In this document: one piece after another, positions 36,361-45,889 of the stretch
Numbering within the stretch: position 1 is the stretch's first letter
Layout of the letters: every line of letters starts with the position of its first letter
DNA from: Cellulophaga tyrosinoxydans
Lineage (GTDB): Bacteria; Bacteroidota; Bacteroidia; Flavobacteriales; Flavobacteriaceae
Direction: 5' to 3'
DNA: 64,000 nt
Assembly (NCBI RefSeq): GCF_900176415.1
Contig: NZ_FWXO01000001.1
Location: 1,360,053-1,424,052 of the forward strand
Made by a program: the position numbers and the translations under genes
The notes under the pieces: generated by a model
The model's database searches: none
What the model saw: the letters and a program-made list of their open reading frames with translations, nothing else
What the model was told of the DNA's origin: nothing

Positions 36361-37107
36361 ATGAAAAAAATAGTAGTCTTCCTTATTTTAATTACAATTA
36401 CAGCATGTATGAATAACAAAAAGCTATTGGTTATTGGCCATAGAGGTGCTATGGGACATGAAACAGAAAACACAATTCCATCTATAAAAAAGGCATTAGA
36501 ATTAAATGTTGACATGATAGAGATTGATGTTTTTAAAATTGCTACTGGTGAAATTGTAGTTTTTCATGATGATACTGTAGAAAGGCTAACCAACGGTGAT
36601 GGGAATATTGAAGATTATACTTGGGAAGAATTGCAAAAACTGAATGTTACAGGGGGTCATAAAATTCCATTATTAACAGATGTTATTGAGGTGATTAATA
36701 GAAAAGTCCCTTTGAATATAGAATTGAAAGGAGCAGGGACTGCTAAAGATGTAAATGCGATACTCAAGAATTATATTGATGAAAAGGGGTGGAAGTTACA
36801 AGATTTTTTAATCTCTAGTTTCAATTGGGATGAGTTAAAAATCATGCGCGAAAGTAATGCGAAAATTGATATAGCCGTGCTTATAGAAAATGAGGATCCC
36901 TTAGAGGCATTGCCTTTAGCAAAAGAACTTCATGCCGTTGCGATTAATCCAGATTTTGAAAAGTTGAATTTAGAGAATGCAAATCGGATAAGGGAGGCAG
37001 GATTTAAAATTTTTCCATGGACCGTTAATGAAGAACAAGCGATACTTGAAATGAAAAGGATTGGTGTTGATGGTATATTTACCAATTACCCAGAACGCAT
37101 AAAATAA
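36361..37107 (+). CDS. glycerophosphodiester phosphodiesterase (lipoprotein)
   Basis: A 248-residue exported enzyme (lipoprotein-like signal MKKIVVFLILITITAC) that hydrolyses glycerophosphodiesters to sn-glycerol 3-phosphate and an alcohol. It has the GDPD motifs GHRGAMGHETENTIPS, EIDVFKIATGEIVVFHDDTVERLTNG, NIELKG and GIFTNYPE. The metal-binding Glu-x-Asp and catalytic His residues are therefore intact. It begins 2 bp after the GH13 stop and overlaps the flavoprotein start by one base. Glycerol uptake genes lie about 1.3 kb further on, on the opposite strand. Confidence 0.92.
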   Translation: MKKIVVFLILITITACMNNKKLLVIGHRGAMGHETENTIPSIKKALELNVDMIEIDVFKIATGEIVVFHDDTVERLTNGDGNIEDYTWEELQKLNVTGGHKIPLLTDVIEVINRKVPLNIELKGAGTAKDVNAILKNYIDEKGWKLQDFLISSFNWDELKIMRESNAKIDIAVLIENEDPLEALPLAKELHAVAINPDFEKLNLENANRIREAGFKIFPWTVNEEQAILEMKRIGVDGIFTNYPERIK

Positions 37108-38390
37108 TGTTTGATATACTTATTGTTGGTGGCGGTGCTGCTGGATTTTATGCTGCCATTCATGCAGCCGAGGCGAATCCAAAATTAAAAATTGCCATTT
37201 TAGAACGAGGAAAAGAAGTTTTAACTAAAGTTAAAGTTTCTGGTGGTGGTCGTTGTAATGTAACGCATGCAGAGTTTGATCCAAATGAATTGGTAAAAAG
37301 CTATCCAAGGGGAGAAAAAGAGCTCAAAGGGCCATTTCATACGTATTGTAGCGGAGATACTATTTCATTTTTTGAAAATCGAGGAATAGCTTTAAAAATA
37401 GAGGAAGATGGTCGCATGTTTCCGGAAAGTAATACCTCAAAAACCATAATAGATTGTTTTGTAACCGAAGCTGAACGTTTAGGGGTAAAACTTCTTCGAA
37501 ATAGCTCTGTAATAGCGATAGAGCCTATTGCCATATTAGAAGAGCAACCGTTTGATGGATGGATGGTTGAGTCTATTCAAAAAAAGTACTACGCAAAAAA
37601 AATCTTAGTAGCAACAGGTAGCAATCCCAAGGTTTGGAAATTAATGGAAAAGCTTGGTCATACTATTATAACGCCTGTTCCTTCATTATTTACTTTTAAT
37701 ATAAAAGATCCCAGAATAGAAGGCATTCCTGGTGTGAGCACTTATGCAACGGTAGAAGTTTTAGAAAAAATTCTGCCTAATAAGGTTACAATAAATCTAA
37801 AGAGCAAGGAAGCTGCAAAGGCTTTGTTGTTTTCAGATGGGCCATTACTAATTACCCATTGGGGTATGAGTGGTCCAGCCATTTTAAAATTGTCAGCATG
37901 GGGTGCTCGAGAGTTACATGATTGGAATTATAAATTTGTAATAAGAGTTAATTGGTTGCCAGAATATCATGAAGAGGGGATGCTCTTGCTTTTAATGCAA
38001 ATAAAAGATGTGGAAGCTAAAAAAACTGTTTTGCGTACAAATGCTGTTGACGTTCCACGACGTTTATGGGTTAATTTAGTTAAGGCTTCTGGAATTGATG
38101 AAACTATAAAATGGGGAGACATAACAAAGATTCAGCTTCAAAATTTAGCGAAAGAATTAACTGCTGGAGAGTATTTTGTTGATGGCAAAAGTACTTTTAA
38201 AGAAGAATTTGTAACTGCAGGCGGCATAGATTTAAAAGAAATAAACTTTAAAACCTATGAAAGTAAAATTGCAAAAAACTTATTTTTTGCTGGCGAAGTG
38301 ATAAATGTAGATGCGATTACTGGTGGTTTTAATTTTCAAAATGCATGGACAAGTGCCTATATTGCCGCGCAAGCTATTGCGAAAGTATAA
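37107..38390 (+). CDS. FAD-dependent oxidoreductase, HI0933/YhiN (BaiN/RdsA) family
   Basis: A 427-residue cytoplasmic flavoprotein. It has an N-terminal dinucleotide-binding motif (ILIVGGGAAGFYAAIHAAE), the family signature TKVKVSGGGRCNVTHAEF, a second nucleotide block (KKILVATGSNPKVW) and the C-terminal FAD block (NLFFAGEVINVDAITGGFNFQNAWTSA; split here for reading). The reaction is not established for most of this family. The start shares a base with the previous stop (TAATG). The 3' end overlaps the convergent glycerol facilitator gene by 17 bp, an unusual tail-to-tail overlap. Confidence 0.9.
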   Translation: MFDILIVGGGAAGFYAAIHAAEANPKLKIAILERGKEVLTKVKVSGGGRCNVTHAEFDPNELVKSYPRGEKELKGPFHTYCSGDTISFFENRGIALKIEEDGRMFPESNTSKTIIDCFVTEAERLGVKLLRNSSVIAIEPIAILEEQPFDGWMVESIQKKYYAKKILVATGSNPKVWKLMEKLGHTIITPVPSLFTFNIKDPRIEGIPGVSTYATVEVLEKILPNKVTINLKSKEAAKALLFSDGPLLITHWGMSGPAILKLSAWGARELHDWNYKFVIRVNWLPEYHEEGMLLLLMQIKDVEAKKTVLRTNAVDVPRRLWVNLVKASGIDETIKWGDITKIQLQNLAKELTAGEYFVDGKSTFKEEFVTAGGIDLKEINFKTYESKIAKNLFFAGEVINVDAITGGFNFQNAWTSAYIAAQAIAKV

Positions 38391-39102
38391 GCATAAGTCC
38401 ACCGGCTAAGCAAGCTCCTATAATTGGCCCTACAATTGGTATCCAGCTATAGCCCCAATCATTTACTTTTCCTTTAATTGGCAATAAGGCATGCATAATT
38501 CTGGGTCCCAAATCTCTTGCCGGATTTATAGCATATCCGGTAGTTCCACCTAGTGCTAGCCCAATTACCCAAACTAAAATTGCGACAGGTAGTGCGCCTA
38601 AAGAACCTAACCCAATTGTGGTTTCAGGTTCAGTTAATGTGGCATCTGTAAAGTATAAAACCACAAATACTAAAACAAAAGTTCCTATGGCTTCGCTAAA
38701 CAAGTTAGATTTTACATTTCTAATAGCAGGAGAAGTGCAAAATATTGCTCTTTTGGCTTCTGGATCTTCGGTAATATCAAAATGATCTTTGTAAAACAGC
38801 CAAACGGTTGTAGCACCTAGCATGGCACCTATAAATTGTGCTAATACATACATTGGGATTAAACCCCATTCAAATTTGCCAGCTACAGCCAAACCAATAC
38901 TTACTGCTGGGTTTAAGTGGGCGCCACTATAAGGACCTGCAACCACCACACCAACGAATACCGCTAGTCCCCAAGCTGTTGTAATGACCATCCATCCTGG
39001 ATCATTAGATTTTGTTTTCTCTAAGACAACATTGGCAACAACGCCACCGCCTAAGAGAATTAATAAAAAAGTACCAATAATTTCTGCTGTAAATGCCGTC
39101 AT
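38374..39102 (-). CDS. glpF: glycerol uptake facilitator (aquaglyceroporin)
   Basis: A 242-residue MIP-family channel with six hydrophobic helices and both pore half-helices: SGAHLNPAVSIG and GYAINPARDLGPR. The Asp after NPAR marks the glycerol-conducting subgroup rather than strict aquaporins. It follows the glycerol kinase gene by 14 bp, giving a glpK-glpF unit that traps glycerol as glycerol 3-phosphate. Its tail overlaps the flavoprotein gene on the other strand. Confidence 0.95.
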   Translation of the reverse strand: MTAFTAEIIGTFLLILLGGGVVANVVLEKTKSNDPGWMVITTAWGLAVFVGVVVAGPYSGAHLNPAVSIGLAVAGKFEWGLIPMYVLAQFIGAMLGATTVWLFYKDHFDITEDPEAKRAIFCTSPAIRNVKSNLFSEAIGTFVLVFVVLYFTDATLTEPETTIGLGSLGALPVAILVWVIGLALGGTTGYAINPARDLGPRIMHALLPIKGKVNDWGYSWIPIVGPIIGACLAGGLMLILSQ

Positions 39103-39116
39103 GGTTTGTCTTATTT

Positions 39117-40610
39117 TTAATTGTTAGACCAATATTCTAAAGCTTTTATAGCTTTGTACCAACCTTTAATTTCCTGTTCTATTTTCTTTCTTTCTGTATT
39201 GGGTTTAAAATGTGTGTCTGCTTGCCAAATTTCCTGTATTTCTTCGGTATTTTTCCAGTATCCAACAGCTAACCCTGCAAGATATGCTGCACCCATAACG
39301 GTTGTTTCTATAATTTTCGGCCGTACGGTTTCCGTATTTAACACATCAGATTGAAATTGCATGAGCATATTATTTACTGTCGCCCCACCATCAACTCTTA
39401 GTTCTTTAATAGAAATACTTGAGTCGGCTTCCATTGCTTTTAATATATCCATGGTTTGATAGGCAATAGATTCTACCGCTGCTCGCGCAATATGTGCATC
39501 AGTGCTACCTCGGGTTAATCCAAAAATAGTCCCTTGTGCATTTTGATTCCAATGTGGAGCTCCTAATCCTGCAAAGGCAGGAACAAAATAAACGCCTTCA
39601 GAACTGTCAACTGAACTGGCTAAATCCTCAATATCTGACGATTTTTTAATGATTTTTAAACTATCTCTTAACCATTGGACTACTGCGCCTGCAATAAAAA
39701 CACTACCTTCAAGAGCATAATGCGTTTCATTGTTGATTTGCCATGCAACTGTAGTTAATAAATTGTTTTTAGAAACTATTGGTTTTTTACCAATATTCAT
39801 AAGCATAAAACAACCTGTGCCATAGGTATTTTTAACCATCCCTTTTTTAGTACACATTTGCCCAAACAATGCAGCTTGTTGATCACCGGCAATGCCAGAA
39901 ATAGGTATTTTTACTGCAAAAAAATTGGGACTTGTATGTCCATAAACTTCACTAGATTGTTTTACTGTTGGCAGCATACTTTTTGGAATAGTCATTAATT
40001 CTAAAAGTTCATTATCCCATTCCAGCGAATTTATATTGTATAATAAAGTGCGTGAGGCATTGGTAACATCTGTTATGTGTAAGGCACCTTTAGTCATATT
40101 CCAAATAAGCCAACTATCTATAGTACCTAAAATAAGTTCTCCGTCTTCTGCGCGTTTTCTTGCACCTTCCACATTATCTAAAATCCATTTTACTTTAGTA
40201 CCGGAAAAATAAGAGTCAATAACAAGTCCTGTTTTTTCCCTTATTAATTGTTCTTTGCCTTGCTTTTTAAGTTGATTACAAAATTCTGATGTTCTTTTGT
40301 CTTGCCAAACTATAGCATTATACACAGGTATTCCTGTTTTTTTGTCCCAAACCACTACGGTTTCTCTTTGATTTGTGATGCCTATTGAAGCAATATTTGT
40401 CCCATTCAGCCCTTTTCTTGTCGTTGCTTCTGCTGCCATACCGGCTTGTGTAGACCAAATTTCTATAGGGTCGTGTTCCACCCAACCTGGTTTGGGAAAA
40501 TACTGTTTAAATTCTTTTTGTGCGCTTGAAACAATGGTACCTTTTTTATCGATTATAAGTGCCCGACAGCTTGTGGTGCCTTGATCTAATGCTAAAATAT
40601 ATTTTTCCAT
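39117..40610 (-). CDS. glpK: glycerol kinase
   Basis: A 497-residue FGGY-family kinase making sn-glycerol 3-phosphate from glycerol and ATP. I start at ATG 40610 ([19 protein letters not shown]). A TTG two codons upstream exists but is less likely. Motifs: [41 protein letters not shown] and [13 protein letters not shown]. Full length for the family. The gene is the first of the glpKF unit. A short inverted repeat 57-84 bp upstream is a possible operator. Confidence 0.96.
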   Translation of the reverse strand: MEKYILALDQGTTSCRALIIDKKGTIVSSAQKEFKQYFPKPGWVEHDPIEIWSTQAGMAAEATTRKGLNGTNIASIGITNQRETVVVWDKKTGIPVYNAIVWQDKRTSEFCNQLKKQGKEQLIREKTGLVIDSYFSGTKVKWILDNVEGARKRAEDGELILGTIDSWLIWNMTKGALHITDVTNASRTLLYNINSLEWDNELLELMTIPKSMLPTVKQSSEVYGHTSPNFFAVKIPISGIAGDQQAALFGQMCTKKGMVKNTYGTGCFMLMNIGKKPIVSKNNLLTTVAWQINNETHYALEGSVFIAGAVVQWLRDSLKIIKKSSDIEDLASSVDSSEGVYFVPAFAGLGAPHWNQNAQGTIFGLTRGSTDAHIARAAVESIAYQTMDILKAMEADSSISIKELRVDGGATVNNMLMQFQSDVLNTETVRPKIIETTVMGAAYLAGLAVGYWKNTEEIQEIWQADTHFKPNTERKKIEQEIKGWYKAIKALEYWSNN

Positions 40611-40666
40611 AAACAAGAAATTAGTGCTTCACTTGGTTAAGATACTAAAATATAATTAGCATATTC

Positions 40667-40694
40667 ATAGAATAATACCTTGGAGATATTCTAT
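40667..40694. promoter_or_regulatory. inverted repeat between glpK and the DUF1697 gene
   Basis: ATAGAATA (40667-40674) and TATTCTAT (40687-40694) form an 8-bp perfect inverted repeat with a 12-nt spacer in the 121-bp divergent region. It could be an operator for glpKF. AT-rich chance repeats are common, so confidence is low. Confidence 0.3.
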
Positions 40695-40731
40695 TTTGTT
40701 GTACTATTAATAAGCAAATCGATTCATAAAA

Positions 40732-41277
40732 ATGAAGACTTATATTTTACTTTTGAGAGGAATAAATGTTTCTGGGCATAATAAAATCAAGATGGCAGAT
40801 TTAAAATATATGTTGGAGAATATAGGTCTGGAAAGTATAAAAACGTATATACAAAGTGGTAATGTTGTTTTTAATTCGGGAGAACAAGATCCTAACATTT
40901 TAGAACAGAAGGTGCATTCGGCAATTTATAACGAGTTTGGATTTGAGGTTCCAGTACTTATTTTAGAATCAAATAGTTTTATGGCAATTATAGATAAATC
41001 TCCTTGGGACGAAAATGAAGATTTCGAAGAAAATAAATGTTATTTTGTGTTATTAAAAAGCACGCCAAAAATAGAATTAATACTGCTTCTGGAAGCAGAA
41101 AAATTTAGTAATGAAGTGTTTAGTATCACTAAAAAATGTGTGTACTTAAAGTGTAATAATGGTTATGGGAAAGCCAAGTGTAACAACAATTTTTTTGAAG
41201 GAAAATTAAAAGTGCAAGCAACTACTCGTAATTATAAAACCATGATGAAACTATTAGATATGGCTAAAACTAACTAA
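40732..41277 (+). CDS. DUF1697 family protein
   Basis: A 181-residue cytoplasmic protein with the DUF1697 N-terminal signature TYILLLRGINVSGHNKIKMADLK followed by YIQSGNVVFNS (split here for reading). Members have a ferredoxin-like alpha/beta fold and no known function. It stands alone, divergent from glpK, and its stop overlaps the convergent tspO gene by 4 bp. Confidence 0.88.
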   Translation: MKTYILLLRGINVSGHNKIKMADLKYMLENIGLESIKTYIQSGNVVFNSGEQDPNILEQKVHSAIYNEFGFEVPVLILESNSFMAIIDKSPWDENEDFEENKCYFVLLKSTPKIELILLLEAEKFSNEVFSITKKCVYLKCNNGYGKAKCNNNFFEGKLKVQATTRNYKTMMKLLDMAKTN

Positions 41278-41747
41278 TTAAGTTCCCAAATTTTATAGTT
41301 TAGAACAGTGGCAAAACATACCCAGAGTAAATAAGGTACTAATAAATAGGCTGCTGTTTTATTTACCACTTTAAACCATCGAATGGTTAAAACAATTAAG
41401 ACAAGTAAAGTAATAATTACCATAAATGCCCAAAAAGGCTCTTTTAATCCAAAAAATACAATGCTCCAAAGGGCATTAAACAATAATTGAAAAATAAAAT
41501 GGTATAAGGCTGTTTTGACCCATATATGATGAAAACCTTTGGACCACACAATGCCTGCAGAAACACCCATCATTATATATAATAGAGTCCAAACAGGGGC
41601 GAAAATTTCATTAGGTGGGTTAAAGCTTGGTTTTTCTAATGCTACATACCAATCTGCTATCGATGATTTTGTAGCAAAGCCTGATAAAAAGCCAATGACC
41701 AAACATGCGGCAACCGCAATTCCAATGTAGTATAGTTGTTTTTTCAA
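41274..41747 (-). CDS. tspO: TspO/MBR family protein
   Basis: A 157-residue inner-membrane protein with five predicted helices and the family signature WYVALEKPSFNPPNEIFAPVW, continuing TLLYIMMGVSAG (split here for reading), with conserved Trp residues later (NALWSIVFFGL, PYLLWVCFATVLNY). TspO proteins bind tetrapyrroles and related ligands and are linked to stress and light/oxygen responses. It is a single gene, convergent with the DUF1697 gene. Confidence 0.93.
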   Translation of the reverse strand: MKKQLYYIGIAVAACLVIGFLSGFATKSSIADWYVALEKPSFNPPNEIFAPVWTLLYIMMGVSAGIVWSKGFHHIWVKTALYHFIFQLLFNALWSIVFFGLKEPFWAFMVIITLLVLIVLTIRWFKVVNKTAAYLLVPYLLWVCFATVLNYKIWELN

Positions 41748-41843
41748 AATAGTTGGTGTAATACCCCTAAATTAGTGATTTAATTTAATTGTCATTAACA
41801 CAAATGCACTTAAAAACTATCTTTGTTGTAAAATTAAACTTAA

Positions 41844-42926
41844 ATGATTGAAAAAGACTTTATTCCTTCTGCTTACGAATTAAAAATTACCGAAGGTAAA
41901 GTAAGCTATAAATCCCCAAGTAACATAGCTTTAGTGAAGTATTGGGGTAAAAAAGAAAATCAATTACCCCAAAACCCGTCCATAAGTTTTACTTTGGATG
42001 CATGCGCAACAACAACGCAAGTTTTTTACAATAAATTACCTAAACCTAGTGATGATTTCTCTTTTGAATTATGGTTTGAAGGAAAGACCAAAGATGATTT
42101 TAAACCAAAAATTAAAACTTTTCTATCTAGAATAGAATCTTATTTACCGTTTTTAAAAGAATATCATTTTAAAATTGAAACCTCAAATTCATTTCCACAT
42201 AGCAGTGGTATTGCATCATCTGCAAGCGGAATGTCTGCCCTAGCTCTGTGTTTGGTAGCTATAGAAAGACAATTAAATCCGGATATTTCGGATTCGTTTT
42301 TTCTTAAAAAAGCATCTTTTTTATCTCGATTAGGCTCCGGCAGTGCTTGTAGAAGTATCGAAGGTGATATTGTGCAATGGGGAAATCATAAAAACACAAA
42401 AGGTAGTACAGATTTATATGGGATAAAATATCCATATGAAGTTCATGATAATTTTAAGAATTATTACGATACTATTCTATTGGTAGATAAAGGTCAAAAA
42501 CAAGTAAGCAGTACTGTAGGTCATAATTTAATGCATGATCATCCATTTGCAGTACAGCGATTTTCACAGGCACATGACAATCTTGATAAACTCATCACGA
42601 TATTTAAAAATGGAGATTTAAAAGAATTTATTAAAATAGTAGAGAGCGAAGCATTAACGCTGCATGCTATGATGATGACAAGTATGCCATATTTTATATT
42701 AATGAAGCCTAATACTTTAGAGATTATAAATAAAATATGGGAGTTTAGAGAAGTGTCTAAAACTAATGTATGCTTTACCCTTGATGCAGGAGCAAATGTT
42801 CATGTGCTTTATCCGGAAAATGAAAAAGATGTTGTTTTCCAATTTATTAAAGATGAGTTAATTGCATATTGTGAAAACCAGCAGTATATTTGTGACCGAA
42901 TTGGATTTGGTGCAAAAAAACTATAA
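41844..42926 (+). CDS. mvaD: diphosphomevalonate decarboxylase
   Basis: A 360-residue GHMP-superfamily enzyme that makes isopentenyl diphosphate from mevalonate diphosphate. The start SPSNIALVKYWGKKENQLPQNPS is diagnostic, with the phosphate loop PHSSGIASSASGMSALA and the decarboxylase block LSRLGSGSACRSIEGD (catalytic Arg and Ser region). It is the first gene of a cluster with mevalonate kinase and a UbiA prenyltransferase, as is usual in Flavobacteriia. Confidence 0.95.
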   Translation: MIEKDFIPSAYELKITEGKVSYKSPSNIALVKYWGKKENQLPQNPSISFTLDACATTTQVFYNKLPKPSDDFSFELWFEGKTKDDFKPKIKTFLSRIESYLPFLKEYHFKIETSNSFPHSSGIASSASGMSALALCLVAIERQLNPDISDSFFLKKASFLSRLGSGSACRSIEGDIVQWGNHKNTKGSTDLYGIKYPYEVHDNFKNYYDTILLVDKGQKQVSSTVGHNLMHDHPFAVQRFSQAHDNLDKLITIFKNGDLKEFIKIVESEALTLHAMMMTSMPYFILMKPNTLEIINKIWEFREVSKTNVCFTLDAGANVHVLYPENEKDVVFQFIKDELIAYCENQQYICDRIGFGAKKL

Positions 42927-42992
42927 CTTAGAATCATAATACAAGTTTTTAAACGTTAGTTATTATTACCCAATCAGAATTGAATTAAATAC

Positions 42993-43931
42993 ATGAAAGG
43001 ACCATTATTTTACTCAAAAATTCTACTTTTCGGAGAATACGGAATTATTAAAGATTCTAAAGGGTTATCTATACCTTATAATTTTTTTAGAGGTGCTTTA
43101 AAAACTGATGGAAAATCTTCGGAAAAGGCAATTAAATCTAACAAAAGTCTAGAGGCATTTGCTGATTATTTAGAGGAAATGACTGCAAAGAATCCAAACC
43201 TTGTTAGCTTTGACTTTAAATCCTTAAAAAAAGATATTTCTAAGGGAATGTATTTTGATAGTTCTATTCCACAAGGGTATGGCGTAGGAAGTAGTGGGGC
43301 TTTAGTGGCAGCTATTTACCATAAATATGCTTTTGATAAAATAACAGTTTTAGAGAATTTAACAAGGGAAAAACTATTAACCTTGAAGACGATTTTTGGT
43401 CACATGGAATCTTTTTTTCATGGCAAATCTTCTGGTTTAGATCCTTTAAATAGTTATTTAAGTTTGCCAATATTAATTAATTCTAAAGATAATATTGAGT
43501 CTACGAGTATACCATCTCAAAACTTAGAAGGTAAAGGTGCCGTATTTTTATTAGATAGCGGTATTATTGGAGAAACAGCTCCTATGGTTCAGATTTTTAT
43601 GGAACAAATGAAAAATAAAGGGTTCCGTACCATGATAAAAGATCAATTTATTAAGCATACCGATGCTTGTGTTGAAGATTTTGTTAGTGGTAACATAAAA
43701 TCGCTCTTCGGAAATTTAAAACAATTGTCTAATGTTGTTTTAGACAACTTTAAACCAATGATTCCTGCCGAATTTCATAAAATTTGGAAACATGGAATCG
43801 ATACCAACGAGTATTACTTAAAATTGTGTGGCTCTGGTGGAGGAGGTTATATACTAGGGTTTACAGAAGATTTTGAAAAGGCCAAAAACTCACTTAAAGG
43901 CCATAAATTAGAAGTGGTTTACAACTTCTAA
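42993..43931 (+). CDS. mvk: mevalonate kinase
   Basis: A 312-residue GHMP kinase with motif 1 (YSKILLFGEYGII), motif 2 (IPQGYGVGSSGALVAAIY), the block HGKSSGLDPLNSYLS containing the catalytic Asp, and the C-terminal CGSGGGGYILGF. It phosphorylates mevalonate for the pathway completed by MvaD. Its ligand loops differ from classical Mvk, so other GHMP activities such as phosphomevalonate kinase cannot be excluded, but the neighbours make a mevalonate-pathway kinase nearly certain. Confidence 0.88.
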   Translation: MKGPLFYSKILLFGEYGIIKDSKGLSIPYNFFRGALKTDGKSSEKAIKSNKSLEAFADYLEEMTAKNPNLVSFDFKSLKKDISKGMYFDSSIPQGYGVGSSGALVAAIYHKYAFDKITVLENLTREKLLTLKTIFGHMESFFHGKSSGLDPLNSYLSLPILINSKDNIESTSIPSQNLEGKGAVFLLDSGIIGETAPMVQIFMEQMKNKGFRTMIKDQFIKHTDACVEDFVSGNIKSLFGNLKQLSNVVLDNFKPMIPAEFHKIWKHGIDTNEYYLKLCGSGGGGYILGFTEDFEKAKNSLKGHKLEVVYNF

Positions 43932-43941
43932 ATATTATTAA

Positions 43942-44847
43942 ATGCTTAATAGAAAAAACAAGCTCCTACTTTTAAAGTTATTGAGTCTGTTTTCCGTTGT
44001 TCGTGGTTACAATATATTGGTTATTGTAATTGCACAATATCTTGCATCTATCTATATTTTATCACCCAATTTACCATTAAGAAAAGTTGTTTTCGATATT
44101 AATTTATTCTTGATTGTTTTGGCCTCGGCAATGGTTATTGCTGGAGGGTATATAATTAATAATTTTTATGATGCCGAGAAAGATCTAATTAATAAGCCCC
44201 ATAAAACCATGCTTGACCGCTTGGTAAGTCAACGGTTTAAATTAAGCGCCTATTTTATCTTAAATTTTTTATCGGCCTTAGTTGCTAGTTACGTTTCGTT
44301 TAAAGCTGTGCTGTTTTTTTCTTCTTATATTTTTGGTATCTGGTTTTATTCACACAAACTTAAAAAAGTTCCATTTATAGGTAATTTTGTTTCATCAACC
44401 TTAGCGATAGCTCCCTTTTTTGTTGTTTTTGTCTATTACAGGAATTTTGAAACTGTAATATTTGTACACGCAATGTTTCTGTTTTTGTTGATTTTAGCAC
44501 GTGAAATGATTAAAGATCTAGAGAATATAGCAGGCGATATAGCTCAAAATTATAAAACCATACCAATTATTTTTGGAGAAAAAGTCGCAAAAACTCTGAT
44601 AGGAATATTAATTCTATTAACGCTTATTCCCTCACTTTTATTAATATTAAAATTTGATGTTGGGTATATGTATTTATACTTTATCGGATGTATATTTTTA
44701 TTACTGCTATTTCTTGTTTTGCTATTTAGATCAGATTCTAAAAGGCATTATGTGCTATTGCACAATATTTTAAAATTAATAATTATAGCAGGAGTATTTA
44801 GTATCTTGTTAATTAACCTAGATGTAGTTTTAAACCGAATATTATAA
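43942..44847 (+). CDS. UbiA-family prenyltransferase (geranylgeranylglycerol-phosphate synthase-like)
   Basis: A 301-residue membrane enzyme with about eight helices. It has the two Asp-rich motifs of UbiA enzymes: NNFYDAEKDLINKP, followed by a late REMIKDLENIAGD. Homologues in Bacteroidota are usually annotated geranylgeranylglycerol-phosphate geranylgeranyltransferase, but acceptor use is not proven. It sits 10 bp after the mevalonate kinase gene and abuts the nitrilase gene (stop and ATG adjacent). It therefore uses isoprenoid diphosphates made by its neighbours. Confidence 0.88.
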   Translation: MLNRKNKLLLLKLLSLFSVVRGYNILVIVIAQYLASIYILSPNLPLRKVVFDINLFLIVLASAMVIAGGYIINNFYDAEKDLINKPHKTMLDRLVSQRFKLSAYFILNFLSALVASYVSFKAVLFFSSYIFGIWFYSHKLKKVPFIGNFVSSTLAIAPFFVVFVYYRNFETVIFVHAMFLFLLILAREMIKDLENIAGDIAQNYKTIPIIFGEKVAKTLIGILILLTLIPSLLLILKFDVGYMYLYFIGCIFLLLLFLVLLFRSDSKRHYVLLHNILKLIIIAGVFSILLINLDVVLNRIL

Positions 44848-45798
44848 ATGGATAATTTACTTAAAGTAGTATTGGCCCAAATAGCTCCTGTATGGTTAAA
44901 TAGAGAAGCTACAATTGAGAAAATTAAAAATGCCATAGAGGAAGCAGCCCTTGAAAAGGCAGAGTTAATCGTGTTTGGGGAAGCATTACTGCCGGGTTAT
45001 CCTTTTTGGTTAGCACTTACAGATGGAGCTGAGTGGGATTTAAAAGTGAATAAAGAAATTCACGCACATTATGTTCGCAATGCTATACAAATTGAAGCAG
45101 GCGACTTAAATGCTATTTGTGTCTTAGCAAAGAAACATAAAATGGCGATTTATTTAGGAATCATGGAGCGTGCTAAAAATAGAGGAGGGCACAGTATTTA
45201 TTGCTCTTTAATTTTTATAAACGCTGAGGGTGAAGTAAAATCGGTACATAGAAAATTACAACCTACTTATGATGAACGCTTAACCTGGGCTCAAGGCGAT
45301 GGAAATGGATTGCAAGTGCATTCTCTAAAGCAGTTTACCGTTGGTGGATTAAACTGTTGGGAAAATTGGATGCCATTACCTAGAGCAGCATTGTATGGTT
45401 TGGGCGAAAATTTACATATTGCCGTATGGCCTGGTAGTGAGCATAATACGAAAGACATTACACGATTTATTGCACGTGAATCTCGAAGTTTTGTTATATC
45501 AGTTTCATCTTTAATGAAAAAGTCTGATTTTCCTGTAGACACACCTCATCTTAGTAAAATATTAGAAAAATCGCCAGATGTTCTTGCCAATGGAGGCTCA
45601 TGTATTGCCGGCCCAGATGGAGAATGGATTGTGCAACCGGTACTTAATAAAGAAGGTTTAATTTATCAAACTTTAGATTTTAATAGGGTATATGAAGAAC
45701 GCCAAAACTTTGATGTGGTAGGTCATTATGCTAGACCAGATGTTACGAAGTTAATTGTTAATAGAGAACGACAATCAACCGTTGAATTTAACGATTGA
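44848..45798 (+). CDS. carbon-nitrogen hydrolase, nitrilase branch
   Basis: A 316-residue cytoplasmic enzyme of the nitrilase superfamily. The catalytic triad is visible as E45 (VFGEALLPGYPFW), K136 (HRKLQPTYDERLTW) and C170 (GGLNCWENWMP). The CWENWMP block and PTYDERLTW are characteristic of true nitrilases (nitrile to acid plus ammonia) rather than amidases. The gene starts directly after the UbiA stop, so it is co-transcribed with isoprenoid genes, an unexplained pairing. Confidence 0.88.
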   Translation: MDNLLKVVLAQIAPVWLNREATIEKIKNAIEEAALEKAELIVFGEALLPGYPFWLALTDGAEWDLKVNKEIHAHYVRNAIQIEAGDLNAICVLAKKHKMAIYLGIMERAKNRGGHSIYCSLIFINAEGEVKSVHRKLQPTYDERLTWAQGDGNGLQVHSLKQFTVGGLNCWENWMPLPRAALYGLGENLHIAVWPGSEHNTKDITRFIARESRSFVISVSSLMKKSDFPVDTPHLSKILEKSPDVLANGGSCIAGPDGEWIVQPVLNKEGLIYQTLDFNRVYEERQNFDVVGHYARPDVTKLIVNRERQSTVEFND

Positions 45799-45889
45799 TT
45801 TGCTGAATATTAGCATACTTTAATAAAACAAAAGTTATAACTCCAAACATCCAAATTCCTTTACTACCTTTGCCGAAATATTTATAATT

